This document shows positions 15,424 through 24,814 of a DNA stretch of 64,000 nucleotides, piece by piece (the first letter of the stretch is position 1; each line of letters begins with the position of its first letter). The stretch covers positions 3,658,001 to 3,722,000 of the forward strand of contig NZ_CP102262.1 of the NCBI RefSeq assembly GCF_025147325.1. Reading direction: 5' to 3'. The position numbers and the translations under genes are program-made. Under the pieces are notes generated by a model, which saw nothing but the letters and a program-made list of their open reading frames with translations, made no database searches and was not told where the DNA came from. Origin of the DNA: Bacteroides stercoris ATCC 43183 (GTDB lineage Bacteria; Bacteroidota; Bacteroidia; Bacteroidales; Bacteroidaceae).

Positions 15424-18400
15424 ATGAAACAGGGAACAATGAACATTCTGTTTTTCGTGCTTAAAACGAAATTGTTGAAAAACGGTGAGGCACCGGTATT
15501 GATGCGGATAACCATCAATGGAGACTATGACGATGTACGTATCCAAAGAAGCGTGCCCCTGAACTTATGGAACGCCGCCAAAGGATGCAGTAAAGGCAGG
15601 GACAGGGCATCAGTGGCACTGAACGCCTATATTGCCGAACTGCACGCACGCGCCTTGGAAAAACACAAGGAGCTGGTATTGGAACAGGCCCTGATTACCC
15701 CGAAACTGATCCTGAAACGTGTCTTCGGGAAAGACACCGGAATGCGTACACTGCTCGGTACCATGATGGAAGGCATCGGGGAAATGGAAACACTGGCAGG
15801 CATAGACTACTCTCCCGTCACGATCAACCGGTACAAGAACGTGGTGAAGAAATTGCAGCGGCTTATCCCCTCTTATTATGGCAAGGAGGATATCACCTTC
15901 CATGAGCTGACACCGGAGTTCATCCGTGCGTTTGACATTTACCTGAAAACGGAGGGGGGACTGTGCCGTAACACGATAGTCCGTTATATGAAATGTTTCA
16001 AGAAATTTACCAACATGGCATTGGCAAAGGAATGGATGCGCAAGAATCCCTTTTACGGTTACAAGATGGAGCAGGACGAGACCGATCCGGTATTCCTGAC
16101 CTACGACGAGTTGCAGACCCTCATGAAAAAGAAATTCACCATCCCACGGCTCGAGCTGGTCAGGGACATATTTGTCTTCGCATGTTTCACCGGTCTGGCG
16201 TTCTCCGATGTCGCCACTCTGAGTGGTGAAAACCTGGTACAGGACAATCTCGGGGACTGGTGGATAAGGAAGGGAAGGATCAAGTTGGAACACCGCAGAA
16301 AAGCGTCTTCCATCAGCAACATCCCGCTGCTGCCCGTTCCACTGGCCATATTGGAGAAATACAGGGAACATCCGGTCTGCATAAAGAAAGGATGCTGCCT
16401 GCCTGTCATGTGCAACCAGAAAATGAACAGCTACCGTGCGCCCGTAAAGGTAGCGTAATGAATGTCTCTTTAGCAAGAGACTAGACTAGATTCTAAGTCT
16501 ACTTCCAACCGACTTATCCGGCGGGGAAACCCAATGGGGAGTGTCGCATGTCGGTTGCAGCATGGCCGCCCTAATTGCCAAGGGCGAGTGCATCGCTGGG
16601 GAGAAAGACAGACACGAGGATGAAGCCTATACTGGTTGAACGATAGTTCAGTGAGGCATGTTGGACTTGTGACGAAAGGCAGTTGTATTGTCACACCGTG
16701 GCTCTCTCATTTGTCAGGTAGCCTTTGAGAGCATAGAATATAGCTACGGCACAACCGCAATAAGCGGAGAAAAGAACGAAAGTCGCATCCGACAGTCTGT
16801 CGCGCTAATAGTCATTACGAAACTAAACGGGGATTTCCTAAATCGGGATGCCTATGGAAACAGGGGCTATGTATAAAGATACTGAATACCCGATATGGAA
16901 ACGGAGCTTCCGTAGTAGTCCGAGCAAGATAACGCCTTGCACATGGCGAAGGGAAGCAGTTGTCAACTTAATACAAACTAAGGAAAACGTGTGAGACGTA
17001 TGAGAGATCCACAGCAAGTATTAAACGCTTTATGCGAACATAGTAAAGATTCGGATTACCGATACGAAAGGCTCTACCGAATTCTGTTTAATGAGGAAAT
17101 GTTCTTCATAGCCTATCAGCGTACATATGCCAATCAAGGTAATATGACGCCCGGCAGCGATGGTAGAACCATCGACCGAATGAGCATTGACCGCATACGG
17201 AAAATAGTGGCAAGTCTGAGGGATGAATCTTATCAGCCCTATCCTGCCCGTCGAGTATACATTCCTAAAAAGAATGGAAAGAAACGCCCGTTGGGTATTC
17301 CCTCTTTTGAGGATAAACTCGTGCAGGAAGTGGTACATATGATTCTGGAAGCCATTTACGAAGGACACTTTGAGGATACCTCACATGGATTCCGCCCCAA
17401 TAGAAGTTGTCACACAGCATTAAGAGATATAAGGGTGACATTCAAAGGAACACGATGGTTTATTGAAGGTGACATCAAAGGCTTCTTTGATAATATTGAC
17501 CATAATATTATGATCGATATCCTCAGAGAACGCATCTCCGATGAACGGTTCCTGCGTTTAATCCGCAAATTCTTAAATGCAGGCTATATGGAGAAATGGA
17601 CATACAACAATACTTACTCGGGAACACCACAAGGTGGTATCATCAGCCCTATATTGGCTAATATCTACCTTGATAAGTTCGACAAGTACATAAAGGAGTA
17701 TGCCGAAAATTTCAATAAAGGCAAAGGACGGAGGCTAACCTGTGAATATCAACGTAATCGGAATCAGAGAAATGCATTACGATGGAAACTGGAAGACGAA
17801 ACGGATGAAAACCGTAAAGCTGAACTGAAATCAAAAATTGCCCGGCTGCGCAAGCAGATGTTGGATATTCCTGCAACAAGGGACATGGATGATACATTCA
17901 AAAGATTGAAGTATGTAAGGTATGCTGATGACTTCCTTATTGGAATGATTGGCAGCAAGGAGGAATGCAAGATTGTCAAAGCCGACATTACGACTTTCAT
18001 GAGAGAAAAGCTCAAACTGGAGATGTCGCAGGAGAAGACTTTAATCACCAATGCACAAGAGCCTGCAAAATTCCTTGGATATGAAATCATGGCACGTCGT
18101 TCTATGGATCATACACGCACACGGAGTGGGTTACAACGCCGTCCGTGGCTGGGAACAATTGTGTTGAATGTATCTTACGAAACCGTACTTAAGCGCCTTC
18201 AATCCTATGATGCTGTGCGTATCACACAAGTTAATAGGAAAGAGACTCTTAAGCCTTCGTCTCGTAAGTATATGGTAAATAGACAAGACGCAGATATTCT
18301 GGCGCAATACAATCTTGAATTGCGGGGATTCTACAACTACTATTCCATTGCGGACAATATCAGTTATTGGGGGTGGAAGTTCAATTATTTCATGAAGTAC

Positions 18401-19157
18401 AGCATGCTTAAAACGCTCGGTCGAAAACACAAAAGAACTGTCGGACAAATACTCGAAAAGTATAGGGACGGGACGGATGTGGTTATCCCTTATAAGGATA
18501 ATAAAGGAAACGAGAAACAAAGAGTATGGTATAACGGTGGGTTCAGATGCAAACGTTTCACAGACATCTATGAGGATAACCATTACGACAATATACCGAA
18601 CACGATGTATCTTCCTGCCCCCACACTTGTGGAAAGGCTTAAAGAGAGAAGATGTGAACTATGTGGAAAAATGGGAGACCTTGTGATGCATCATGTACGT
18701 AACATCAATCAACTGAAAGCTGGTACAAGATGGAATACCATGATGATTAAACGACATCGTAAAACACTCGCGGTCTGTCACGACTGTGATGCATTAATCC
18801 ACAAAAGCTATGATTAATAAAGTTATGTTGACAATGGAGAGCCGTATACATGGAGACATGTACGTACGGTTCGGGGGCAGGTTAGTGGAAACTTACCACC
18901 GCAAGGTGGAAAAGCGCTGTTGGCCTAGCCTACTCAAGGAAATCGCCGATTTCTGCGGCATAAAGAAAAACCTGACCACGCACGTGGCCAGGCACACTTT
19001 CGGGACGACCGTCACGCTCGCCAACAATGTACCCTTGCAGGACGTGTCCGTCATGCTCGGACATGCCTCCACACGCATGACGCAGCATTATGCGCGGGTC
19101 ATGAACAGCAGCCTGAAAGAGGCGATGAACAATGTGAAGGAACGTCTGGCGCAATAG
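15424..19157 (+). CDS. int: Tyrosine integrase of the conjugative element, split by a group II intron
   Basis: Exon 1 is 15424-16435 and exon 2 is 18934-19157. Joined, they give 411 residues, the length of IntDOT, with codon 338 (Leu, C|TC) spanning the junction so that NSY runs into LKEIADFCGI. The N-terminus is arm-binding (NILFFVLKTKLLKNGEAPV), then a SAM-like domain, then the catalytic domain. HVAR (His354-Arg357), LGHAS (His381) and QHYARV (Tyr390) all lie in exon 2. The box I Arg is replaced (TGLAFSDV), as in IntDOT-type enzymes. Unspliced translation would stop at 16458 and lack all exon 2 catalytic residues. The ATG at 15424 fits family length better than the in-frame ATG at 15298. 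Confidence 0.85.
16436..18933 (+). mobile_element. Group II intron 1, inserted in the integrase gene
   Basis: The 5' end is GTGCGCCC at 16436. Domains I-III occupy the ~560 bp before the intron-encoded protein, which lies in domain IV. Domain V is at 18839-18872 (starts GAGCCGTAT, ends GTACGGTTC, 34 nt). Domain VI closes with GGTTAG/CTAGCC, and the 3' end is TAC at 18931-18933. The boundaries are supported because exact removal restores the integrase frame. Length is 2498 bp. Confidence 0.88.
17000..18817 (+). CDS. ltrA: Group II intron-encoded reverse transcriptase/maturase with HNH domain (intron 1)
   Basis: 605 residues from the ATG at 17000 (an in-frame GTG lies at 16991; AAGGAAAA stands upstream as a possible ribosome binding site). 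The RT domain shows RRVYIPKKNGKKRPLGIP, HGFRPNRSCHTAL, GDIKGFFDNIDH, GTPQGGIISPILANIYLD and the catalytic YADDF. A maturase/X domain follows, and the C-terminus has an HNH-type zinc motif (CELCGKMGDLVMHHV and CHDCDALIH). The protein promotes splicing of its own intron and retrohoming. All catalytic motifs look intact, so the intron could be active. Confidence 0.9.
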   Translation: MRDPQQVLNALCEHSKDSDYRYERLYRILFNEEMFFIAYQRTYANQGNMTPGSDGRTIDRMSIDRIRKIVASLRDESYQPYPARRVYIPKKNGKKRPLGIPSFEDKLVQEVVHMILEAIYEGHFEDTSHGFRPNRSCHTALRDIRVTFKGTRWFIEGDIKGFFDNIDHNIMIDILRERISDERFLRLIRKFLNAGYMEKWTYNNTYSGTPQGGIISPILANIYLDKFDKYIKEYAENFNKGKGRRLTCEYQRNRNQRNALRWKLEDETDENRKAELKSKIARLRKQMLDIPATRDMDDTFKRLKYVRYADDFLIGMIGSKEECKIVKADITTFMREKLKLEMSQEKTLITNAQEPAKFLGYEIMARRSMDHTRTRSGLQRRPWLGTIVLNVSYETVLKRLQSYDAVRITQVNRKETLKPSSRKYMVNRQDADILAQYNLELRGFYNYYSIADNISYWGWKFNYFMKYSMLKTLGRKHKRTVGQILEKYRDGTDVVIPYKDNKGNEKQRVWYNGGFRCKRFTDIYEDNHYDNIPNTMYLPAPTLVERLKERRCELCGKMGDLVMHHVRNINQLKAGTRWNTMMIKRHRKTLAVCHDCDALIHKSYD

Positions 19158-19174
19158 ACGTACGACACACCATT

Positions 19175-19203
19175 AAAGCCGTCCCCGGAGGATGGCTTTT
19201 TTT
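19175..19203 (+). terminator. Terminator downstream of int
   Basis: AAAGCCGTCC and GGATGGCTTT form a stem around a CCGG-containing loop, followed by a T-run. Confidence 0.75.
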
Positions 19204-19241
19204 GTATCAGGACAGTTCAGGAATAACTGCCATTCTTTCAA

Positions 19242-19427
19242 TTTCTTACCTGCAAATATAGCCCTTTGCCGGGTTGATTGCGCAAGGCGGCCCCTTTCAG
19301 GGGCTGGTTGGCTAAAAGAAAATCATCCTCGCTTCGCTGCGGTATTTTCTTTTGCCAAGCCTTGCGCAATCCCCGGCAAAGGACAGTCCGGCAAGTAAGA
19401 AACCGAAAAACCGGCTCCACGGAGCCG
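19242..19427 (+). repeat. Structured intergenic repeat, copy 1
   Basis: The outer stem TTTCTTACCTGC (19242-19253) pairs with GCAAGTAAGAAA (19391-19402). A second stem has CCTTTGCCGGG plus GATTGCGCAAGGC on the 5' side and GCCTTGCGCAATC plus CCCGGCAAAGG on the 3' side. Inside lies a conserved hairpin (AAAGAAAATCATCC to GGTATTTTCTTT). A separate hairpin follows (CCGGCTCC/GGAGCCG, 19411-19427). The next gene starts 33 bp later. Copies 2 and 3 are at 26745 and 27319. Confidence 0.8.
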
Positions 19428-19459
19428 ATAATGTCAAACAAACTAAAAAAAATGAAGGT

Positions 19460-19756
19460 ATGAACAGAGAAACGACAAGCAAAGTCCACAAAGGACAGCA
19501 GGGTGCCAATCCGAAAATGAGAATGTTGGTTTATCGGGAAAGGAGCTATCCCGCACGGGAGGTGCAAGGCAGGGACGGAAGCTATACGGTTGCCGCAGAC
19601 AGCCTGGTGCCGGAACTGCTGGACGGCATCGGAAGCCATGATCCGGCAGCTTTCAAGCTGGACGAGGAAATCGCCTGCTATTGCTCGGACGAGGAAATCC
19701 AAAAACTGGCGGACGAAGAACTGGTAGAAATAATTTATGAATGGCAACGGTTATGA
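19460..19756 (+). CDS. Hypothetical protein, small acidic
   Basis: 98 residues from the ATG at 19460, chosen because the reading frame upstream runs through the structured repeat. The N-terminus is basic and polar (MNRETTSKVHKGQQG); the C-terminal half is acidic (LDEEIACYCSDEEIQKLADE). No signal peptide or membrane segment. It is the first gene of the rightward accessory run and overlaps the next start by 16 bp. Family not recognised. Confidence 0.65.
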   Translation: MNRETTSKVHKGQQGANPKMRMLVYRERSYPAREVQGRDGSYTVAADSLVPELLDGIGSHDPAAFKLDEEIACYCSDEEIQKLADEELVEIIYEWQRL

Positions 19757-20883
19757 CTGAAACAACAACAGCAAAGGTCCGGGAAGAACAAGTAACGGGC
19801 CTTACCGCAGAGAATGCACACCGGGTCACGATGATCCGGGAAAAGGGTACGGACCATCCTCCCGTACCGTTCCATTTCAGAAAGGAGTATCATGGAACGG
19901 GCAACTACGTACACCTGTACGGAAATCCGGAAGACCGCAATGAATTGCATTCCAGGGACTTCAAAGACTGGGAAGCCGTAGCGTTCAAACATCCGGGCTA
20001 TCTGGAGGATATGTGGAAACAGGCTTGCGACGCATACGCATGGAGTTCCTTCGACCCGGAGATTCGTGGCGAGACGGACATCATGATCTACGGGGAGGAG
20101 CTGCACAACGACCTGCAACTCATGCAGGAAGAGGAACGGGATACATACATCGCCGCCTACCGGCAAAAGCTGTCCGCCCAGCTCTCGGCCCTCTCACGCT
20201 GCGCCAACCCGATGGTGACGGGACGGGGCGGATTCGATTACCACAGGCAGGAGAATACGAACAGAAGCTACCGGAACCGCTACGAGGAGTTCCGCAATTG
20301 GCGGCAAAAGGTTCTTGAAGCCGTCAGACGGAAAAAGGAAGCCGCACGACCGGAGGAAGAAAAACTGGAAAAGGCATGGCAGACGCTCAAACGCGACATC
20401 AGGAGCAGCGCCGATACCATCCACGGGATTGATACCGGACAATGCCGGGGTTATAGCCGTGCCCTGTTCGTCAGCAGCATCCTGAACAAGGTATCCACCT
20501 TCGCCAATCACGGGGAAGTGGAAATCGTCCGCAGGGCCGTGGACTTCATTTCCGAATATAATGCAAGGGTAAGGAAACCCGTCATCACCCCGAGAAACAA
20601 ATTCTTCCAATTGCCGGAACTTGCGGAACGGATGCGCGAAAGGCTGAAAGCGGTGCAAAGACGGGAAAACAAGGAAGTGCCGTTCGAGGGCGGGACACTT
20701 GTATGGAACTATGGGGAAGACCGCCTTCAGATCCTGTTTGACAGGATTCCCGAAGACAACAGACGCAAGGAACTGAAATCCTCCGGATTCCGCTGGTCAC
20801 CCAGAAACAAGGCATGGCAACGGCAGCTCACCTCCAATGCCCTCAGTGCCGCCAAGAGAGTGTTGAACCTTCAAAACATCTGA
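19741..20883 (+). CDS. Hypothetical protein with C-terminal polyvalent-type domain
   Basis: 380 residues, soluble. The middle contains a charged helical stretch (RRKKEAARPEEEKLEKAWQ). The C-terminal ~60 residues (GGTLVWNYGEDRLQILFD, then GFRWSPRNKAWQRQLT) form a motif I recall at the end of many plasmid, phage and conjugative element proteins of otherwise different architecture. No catalytic motif is evident. The start overlaps the previous gene, so the two are coupled. Confidence 0.7.
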   Translation: MATVMTETTTAKVREEQVTGLTAENAHRVTMIREKGTDHPPVPFHFRKEYHGTGNYVHLYGNPEDRNELHSRDFKDWEAVAFKHPGYLEDMWKQACDAYAWSSFDPEIRGETDIMIYGEELHNDLQLMQEEERDTYIAAYRQKLSAQLSALSRCANPMVTGRGGFDYHRQENTNRSYRNRYEEFRNWRQKVLEAVRRKKEAARPEEEKLEKAWQTLKRDIRSSADTIHGIDTGQCRGYSRALFVSSILNKVSTFANHGEVEIVRRAVDFISEYNARVRKPVITPRNKFFQLPELAERMRERLKAVQRRENKEVPFEGGTLVWNYGEDRLQILFDRIPEDNRRKELKSSGFRWSPRNKAWQRQLTSNALSAAKRVLNLQNI

Positions 20884-20886
20884 ACC

Positions 20887-21774
20887 ATGAATAACGACAA
20901 ACTGAAATTCGTAGTCGATTCACGCAGTTTTGACGGCAGCTGCGTGACCACCATGTCTGACGGAATACACGGCGACTACCATCATGAGACACTGGAGGAA
21001 CTGAGGGACAGGGAAAAGAACCCGTACCTCACAGCCGTGTCCGGAAATACCGTCCGCAAGATGATACGCATCCACCTGCAATCCCTCTGCGCCCCGTTCA
21101 GTGAGATTACGGAAGAAAGATATTTCGACTACATGGATGTCTTGCCCCCCATCCGCCATACCCGGAATTTCTTTTTCCTGGGAGAGCCTTATCATGCGGA
21201 CATCTACCGGTTCTGCTTCCGGGCGGGCGGACGCTACTTCACGGGACTCCGCTCCGTTACCACGCCAAGAAAGGAACTGGAACGGCAGATGGACAACCAT
21301 TACCGGAACATTACCTTCAAAGGAGACATCCTGAAAGAAAAGCCGATGGTCATCTCTGACCACGCACGGCATGCCTCTATAATTATAGTTCCTTATCTGT
21401 TTCTTGACATAAATGGCGAGAAGAAGTTCATCTGCAACCTGATGAGAGGAACGGACGAATCGTCAGGCAGGGATGTAAGGCTGGAAACCGCCAAAATCCT
21501 GCGAAGCCTGCGCCGTCATCATTTCCTCTACTTCTCCGGCTATGAGGGAAACGACGATATGGACAAGTTCCTAGGCGAAGTGATGAAGAAAAAGCACACC
21601 CTGCTGGCAAACGGCAACTTCCTCCAATATCCCGTGAACCGGGAGTCCGTGTCTTTTACCGGAACGGTCAGGGAAACAGGCAAGCCGTTCTTCTTCCGGA
21701 TTTACGACAGGGAGCTGTTCCTGCACCTGTTGTACGTCCTGAGAGGCATCAAAAGGGAAAAAGCTAAAATATAA
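20887..21774 (+). CDS. Hypothetical protein
   Basis: 295 residues, soluble, starting 3 bp after the previous stop codon. It is rich in aromatic and basic residues (RHTRNFFFLGEPYHADIYRF; RRHHFLYFSGYEGNDD). No signal peptide, membrane helix or known catalytic motif is seen, and I do not recognise the family. Tight spacing places it in the same transcription unit as the two upstream genes. Confidence 0.7.
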   Translation: MNNDKLKFVVDSRSFDGSCVTTMSDGIHGDYHHETLEELRDREKNPYLTAVSGNTVRKMIRIHLQSLCAPFSEITEERYFDYMDVLPPIRHTRNFFFLGEPYHADIYRFCFRAGGRYFTGLRSVTTPRKELERQMDNHYRNITFKGDILKEKPMVISDHARHASIIIVPYLFLDINGEKKFICNLMRGTDESSGRDVRLETAKILRSLRRHHFLYFSGYEGNDDMDKFLGEVMKKKHTLLANGNFLQYPVNRESVSFTGTVRETGKPFFFRIYDRELFLHLLYVLRGIKREKAKI

Positions 21775-21843
21775 CGTGACACATAACGACGGTATGGTGA
21801 CTGTCTTTCCGACCCGTCACCATACTAAAAAAACAATGAAATC

Positions 21844-22095
21844 ATGAGAACTGTGACCGAAGAATCGTTGCGACGCAGGCTGGCCCGTCTGGAGTCGGCC
21901 CTGGAAAGCGAAAAGGCACGCCTGAGAAAAGTATGCGGCGGCATCCCCTGGGGAGCCGGGATGAGGCGTACCAAATGTACCCCCTCATTCCGAAGGGAGG
22001 ACGAACTGATTGGGAAAATCAAGGCGGTGAGACAGCAACTCTCCCAAATGTCCGCAGGCGGTGACAATCACACGTTTAAAGAAACAGGCAGGTGA
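21844..22095 (+). CDS. Hypothetical small coiled-coil protein
   Basis: 83 residues. Two heptad-like helices (ESLRRRLARLESALESEKAR and DELIGKIKAVRQQLSQM) flank a Gly/Pro-rich turn with CGGIPWGAGMRR. Such an antiparallel hairpin suggests a structural or adaptor role (inference). Family not recognised. It lies 69 bp after the preceding gene. Confidence 0.55.
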   Translation: MRTVTEESLRRRLARLESALESEKARLRKVCGGIPWGAGMRRTKCTPSFRREDELIGKIKAVRQQLSQMSAGGDNHTFKETGR

Positions 22096-22145
22096 ATGCC
22101 GGCCAATTAACTTGCAAGTCAATAATTTTAAAACCAGTTACGAAT

Positions 22146-22556
22146 ATGAACACCCGATTGGCTATAATCCGTTCAGAGGGAAAAGAACATCTCTGCTACC
22201 GGGAAGAGGAATGTTTTGTCGATGTATCCTATCCGATGGTGACATTTACCAAAGGGGAGGATGATTTTGAAATTGCCAAATGCGACCATCCGTCCATGGA
22301 AGAGACTTTCCTGTATCAGGAAAGCCGTCTCTCAATCGTGATTGAAATGTACCATAACGGCTGGCCGGCATTGTCTCTGAAAGATCCCGTGACCCATGAG
22401 ATATACACGGTCCTGACGGTCAACTTAGAAGATAAGGCGGCATTCTCACTGCCTGACAGGGCATTCGTGGACATCAACAACAATCCTGATGCCATGGAGT
22501 TCCTTCTGTCTAACAAATTGGCTGAGGATACAGGTTATAGACGTCAGAGCGGCTGA
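22146..22556 (+). CDS. DUF4313-like protein
   Basis: 136 residues from the ATG at 22146. The central block VIEMYHNGWPALSLKD followed by IYTVLTVNLEDK and the tail FVDINNNPDAMEFLL fit what I remember of DUF4313, a short family found in Bacteroides conjugative transposons and plasmids, function unknown. No signal peptide or membrane helix. It is one of a run of small cytosolic genes typical of these elements. Confidence 0.65.
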   Translation: MNTRLAIIRSEGKEHLCYREEECFVDVSYPMVTFTKGEDDFEIAKCDHPSMEETFLYQESRLSIVIEMYHNGWPALSLKDPVTHEIYTVLTVNLEDKAAFSLPDRAFVDINNNPDAMEFLLSNKLAEDTGYRRQSG

Positions 22557-22678
22557 GTAAGCTACCCGATGGTCACACTTAACCTTCCGACGTTTTACAG
22601 GCTTGACCCACATGCCTTTAGCGCAATATTGAATATCCGGTAATCCTTCCGGGCAATGAATCTGGTATCAACAATCAA

Positions 22679-23290
22679 ATGGAAAGAATCATGAAAAGAT
22701 ATGACATAAGAGTAAGGTGTTCCTTCGAGGGCACTTACACGGTAGCGGCAGAAGACCGCGATGAAGCAAAAAGAATGGTAAATGACGATTGCGGTCTTGT
22801 TTTGGGCGGCGATATCCACACGACACGCGATGACGATGAAGTGTTGGACTGGGATTTCTGTATCCATCCCGACACGCGGATTCTCTCCTTGCAGGAAAGA
22901 GGCGGAAAAGGAAGTTTACCGTCAGAAGCCGTTGATTTCAGCGGCAGGATCAAGGAACTGCGGGGGGACATCATCGACGCGATACGGCAGTTGCTCCATG
23001 CTCACTGCGTGAAAGAAATTCGTCTTCCGGAAGAGGATTATGATCCGGTCTGGGTGATATGGTTTGGCAAGAACGGAGAACCATATGAATGCAGGGTGAC
23101 AGGACTCCGGGTAACGGCGGACAGCCTGACCGTCCTTGCCGAAGAGAAAGAAAGCGGTGACGAGGTGCAGTGTCACAGCCCGTTTGAACTCGGCGCGAAG
23201 AACATAGACTGGCTTCATGAGATGTATGAGGCTGTGTGGCATCAACTGAGAGAAACAAACAATGTAGAATCACAAATAGAAGAACCATGA
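22679..23290 (+). CDS. Hypothetical protein
   Basis: 203 residues; an ATG four codons downstream (22691, MKRYDIRVR) is an equally good start. The N-terminal 50 residues (YDIRVRCSFEGTYTVAAEDRD) look like a small beta-alpha-beta fold seen in other short accessory proteins of this family of elements. The C-terminal part is acidic and carries no motif I can name. Its stop overlaps the start of the next gene (ATGA). Confidence 0.65.
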   Translation: MERIMKRYDIRVRCSFEGTYTVAAEDRDEAKRMVNDDCGLVLGGDIHTTRDDDEVLDWDFCIHPDTRILSLQERGGKGSLPSEAVDFSGRIKELRGDIIDAIRQLLHAHCVKEIRLPEEDYDPVWVIWFGKNGEPYECRVTGLRVTADSLTVLAEEKESGDEVQCHSPFELGAKNIDWLHEMYEAVWHQLRETNNVESQIEEP

Positions 23291-23586
23291 AATATCAAGC
23301 GGAAAATACCGTCTCCAGTTTCTTCTACTACATGTGGAACGCCTGGAGCGAGGAGGAATGCAAAACCGTGTATGGCGGCATGTACCCGCATTTCTGGGAA
23401 AAATGGTGCGTGGCGACAGACAAGGGCACATTCGGCGCGGCGGAACGGTTCTATCTGGAACTTTCGGAAGACAACCGCAGGCTTTTGGTGGAACGGGCCG
23501 TCTCGATATACGACGGACGAGGCCTCAGAAACAGGAACAGAAACATAAAAAATCAAACAGCATGCAGGGAAACATTATCAGTCTGA
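23287..23586 (+). CDS. Hypothetical protein
   Basis: 99 residues from the ATG at 23287, which overlaps the previous stop codon. It is rich in aromatic residues (SSFFYYMWNAW, YPHFWEKWC). The gene at 27534 encodes a protein of similar length and layout (LWQYNHHGDEG, YGSHCYEKWTGYF), so the two may be distant paralogues within the element. No known motif. Confidence 0.6.
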   Translation: MKYQAENTVSSFFYYMWNAWSEEECKTVYGGMYPHFWEKWCVATDKGTFGAAERFYLELSEDNRRLLVERAVSIYDGRGLRNRNRNIKNQTACRETLSV

Positions 23587-23771
23587 TCTGCAACTCATGC
23601 GGTTGCGGTCAAACGGAAGCACAGGAATACCTGGACTCCGAAATCCGGTACCTGCGCGAATTGCAGGAGGCGGACGACCTGAGAGAAGATGACATGGAAA
23701 CGGCCTGTCTCAACCTCGGTCTTGACCTTGACTACCGGGAATATTTTATCAACCGCCTCGCAGGGGCATAA
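23562..23771 (+). CDS. Hypothetical small protein
   Basis: 69 residues from the ATG at 23562, overlapping the end of the previous gene by 25 bp. It has a short Cys cluster (LICNSCGCG) followed by an acidic helix (EAQEYLDSEIRYLRELQEAD). The Cys residues may bind a metal, but one cluster alone is weak evidence. Family not recognised. Confidence 0.55.
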   Translation: MQGNIISLICNSCGCGQTEAQEYLDSEIRYLRELQEADDLREDDMETACLNLGLDLDYREYFINRLAGA

Positions 23772-23778
23772 AAAACTT

Positions 23779-24804
23779 ATGGCTATGACTTATTTTCAGA
23801 ACATACACTCTCTGGCGGACTTGAAGAAAGAATACCGCCGGCTGGCATTGGAGCACCACCCGGACAAGGGTGGTGACACCGCAATCATGCAACAGGTGAA
23901 CACCGAGTTTGGAAGGCTTTTTGAGGCTTGGAAAGAAAAACCGGATATTCCCTCGACCTCAACCGGATATGAATATGACTATCCGGGAGCCACGGCAAAG
24001 GAATACACCAAGTATGTGTATAACGAATACCGCTGGAAAGGCCGCAATTACAAGGGGCAGCACGCTCCTGAAATCGTGGGACTGGTACGGGCATGGCTCA
24101 AGGAGACCTATCCGGGATACAAGTTCTCTGTCAGACGGGAGAATTGCCACTCCATCCATATCCGGTTGATGAAAGCGGATTTCGAGGCGTTCACCAAAGA
24201 GTCCGGAAAAGTTCAAGGCGATGTCAACCACCATCATATCCATTCAGACAAATCCTTGACGGACAGGGCAAAGGATGTAATGGTGAATATCTGCGATTTC
24301 ATCATGTCGTACAATTTCGATGACAGCGACCCCATGACGGACTATTTTCACACCAACTTTTACCTGACGCTCGGAATCGGAAGTTACAAACAGCCGTACA
24401 AGGTGGAACCGCCCAAACTCGGCAGCAAAGACAAGCCGGAGATATTCAAGCATCCGGAAGGTCCGGCACACGAGGCAATGCGCCGGGCATTGGGCAAAGC
24501 GCGTTTCGGCTTCATCGAAAGCCGGAAGTATGCCGGGGAAATAATTCTGGGGGAAGACTGTTTCGGCTCACGGGGCGAAGTCTATTTTTGGCCGAAGGAA
24601 TATTCAAGCGCAAAAATGGCCCAAAAACGCATCGACAAACTGGAGGAAGCCGGAATAAGGTGCGAACTCACCGGCTATAACGGAGGATACATCCGCCTGC
24701 TCGGATACACCCCTGAGATGAGAAATTCCCTGGAACGGGAACGTCAGGAGTATGCCGCCGCGTATCAGGCATGGTACTCAAAACAGAATTTAAAAACAAT
24801 CTGA
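23779..24804 (+). CDS. J-domain protein with C-terminal polyvalent-type domain
   Basis: 341 residues from the ATG at 23779. The first 60 residues are a J domain: LADLKKEYRRLALEHHPDKG, with the HPD tripeptide that stimulates Hsp70 ATPase activity. The rest resembles a large polyvalent protein-associated domain (LPD29-like as I recall), with KFSVRRENCHSIHIRLMK as its core. J-domain fusions of this sort occur in conjugative elements and phages and may recruit host DnaK to an element-encoded protein or nucleoprotein complex (inference). It is 7 bp downstream of the previous gene. Confidence 0.75.
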   Translation: MAMTYFQNIHSLADLKKEYRRLALEHHPDKGGDTAIMQQVNTEFGRLFEAWKEKPDIPSTSTGYEYDYPGATAKEYTKYVYNEYRWKGRNYKGQHAPEIVGLVRAWLKETYPGYKFSVRRENCHSIHIRLMKADFEAFTKESGKVQGDVNHHHIHSDKSLTDRAKDVMVNICDFIMSYNFDDSDPMTDYFHTNFYLTLGIGSYKQPYKVEPPKLGSKDKPEIFKHPEGPAHEAMRRALGKARFGFIESRKYAGEIILGEDCFGSRGEVYFWPKEYSSAKMAQKRIDKLEEAGIRCELTGYNGGYIRLLGYTPEMRNSLERERQEYAAAYQAWYSKQNLKTI

Positions 24805-24814
24805 TTCAGAAATT

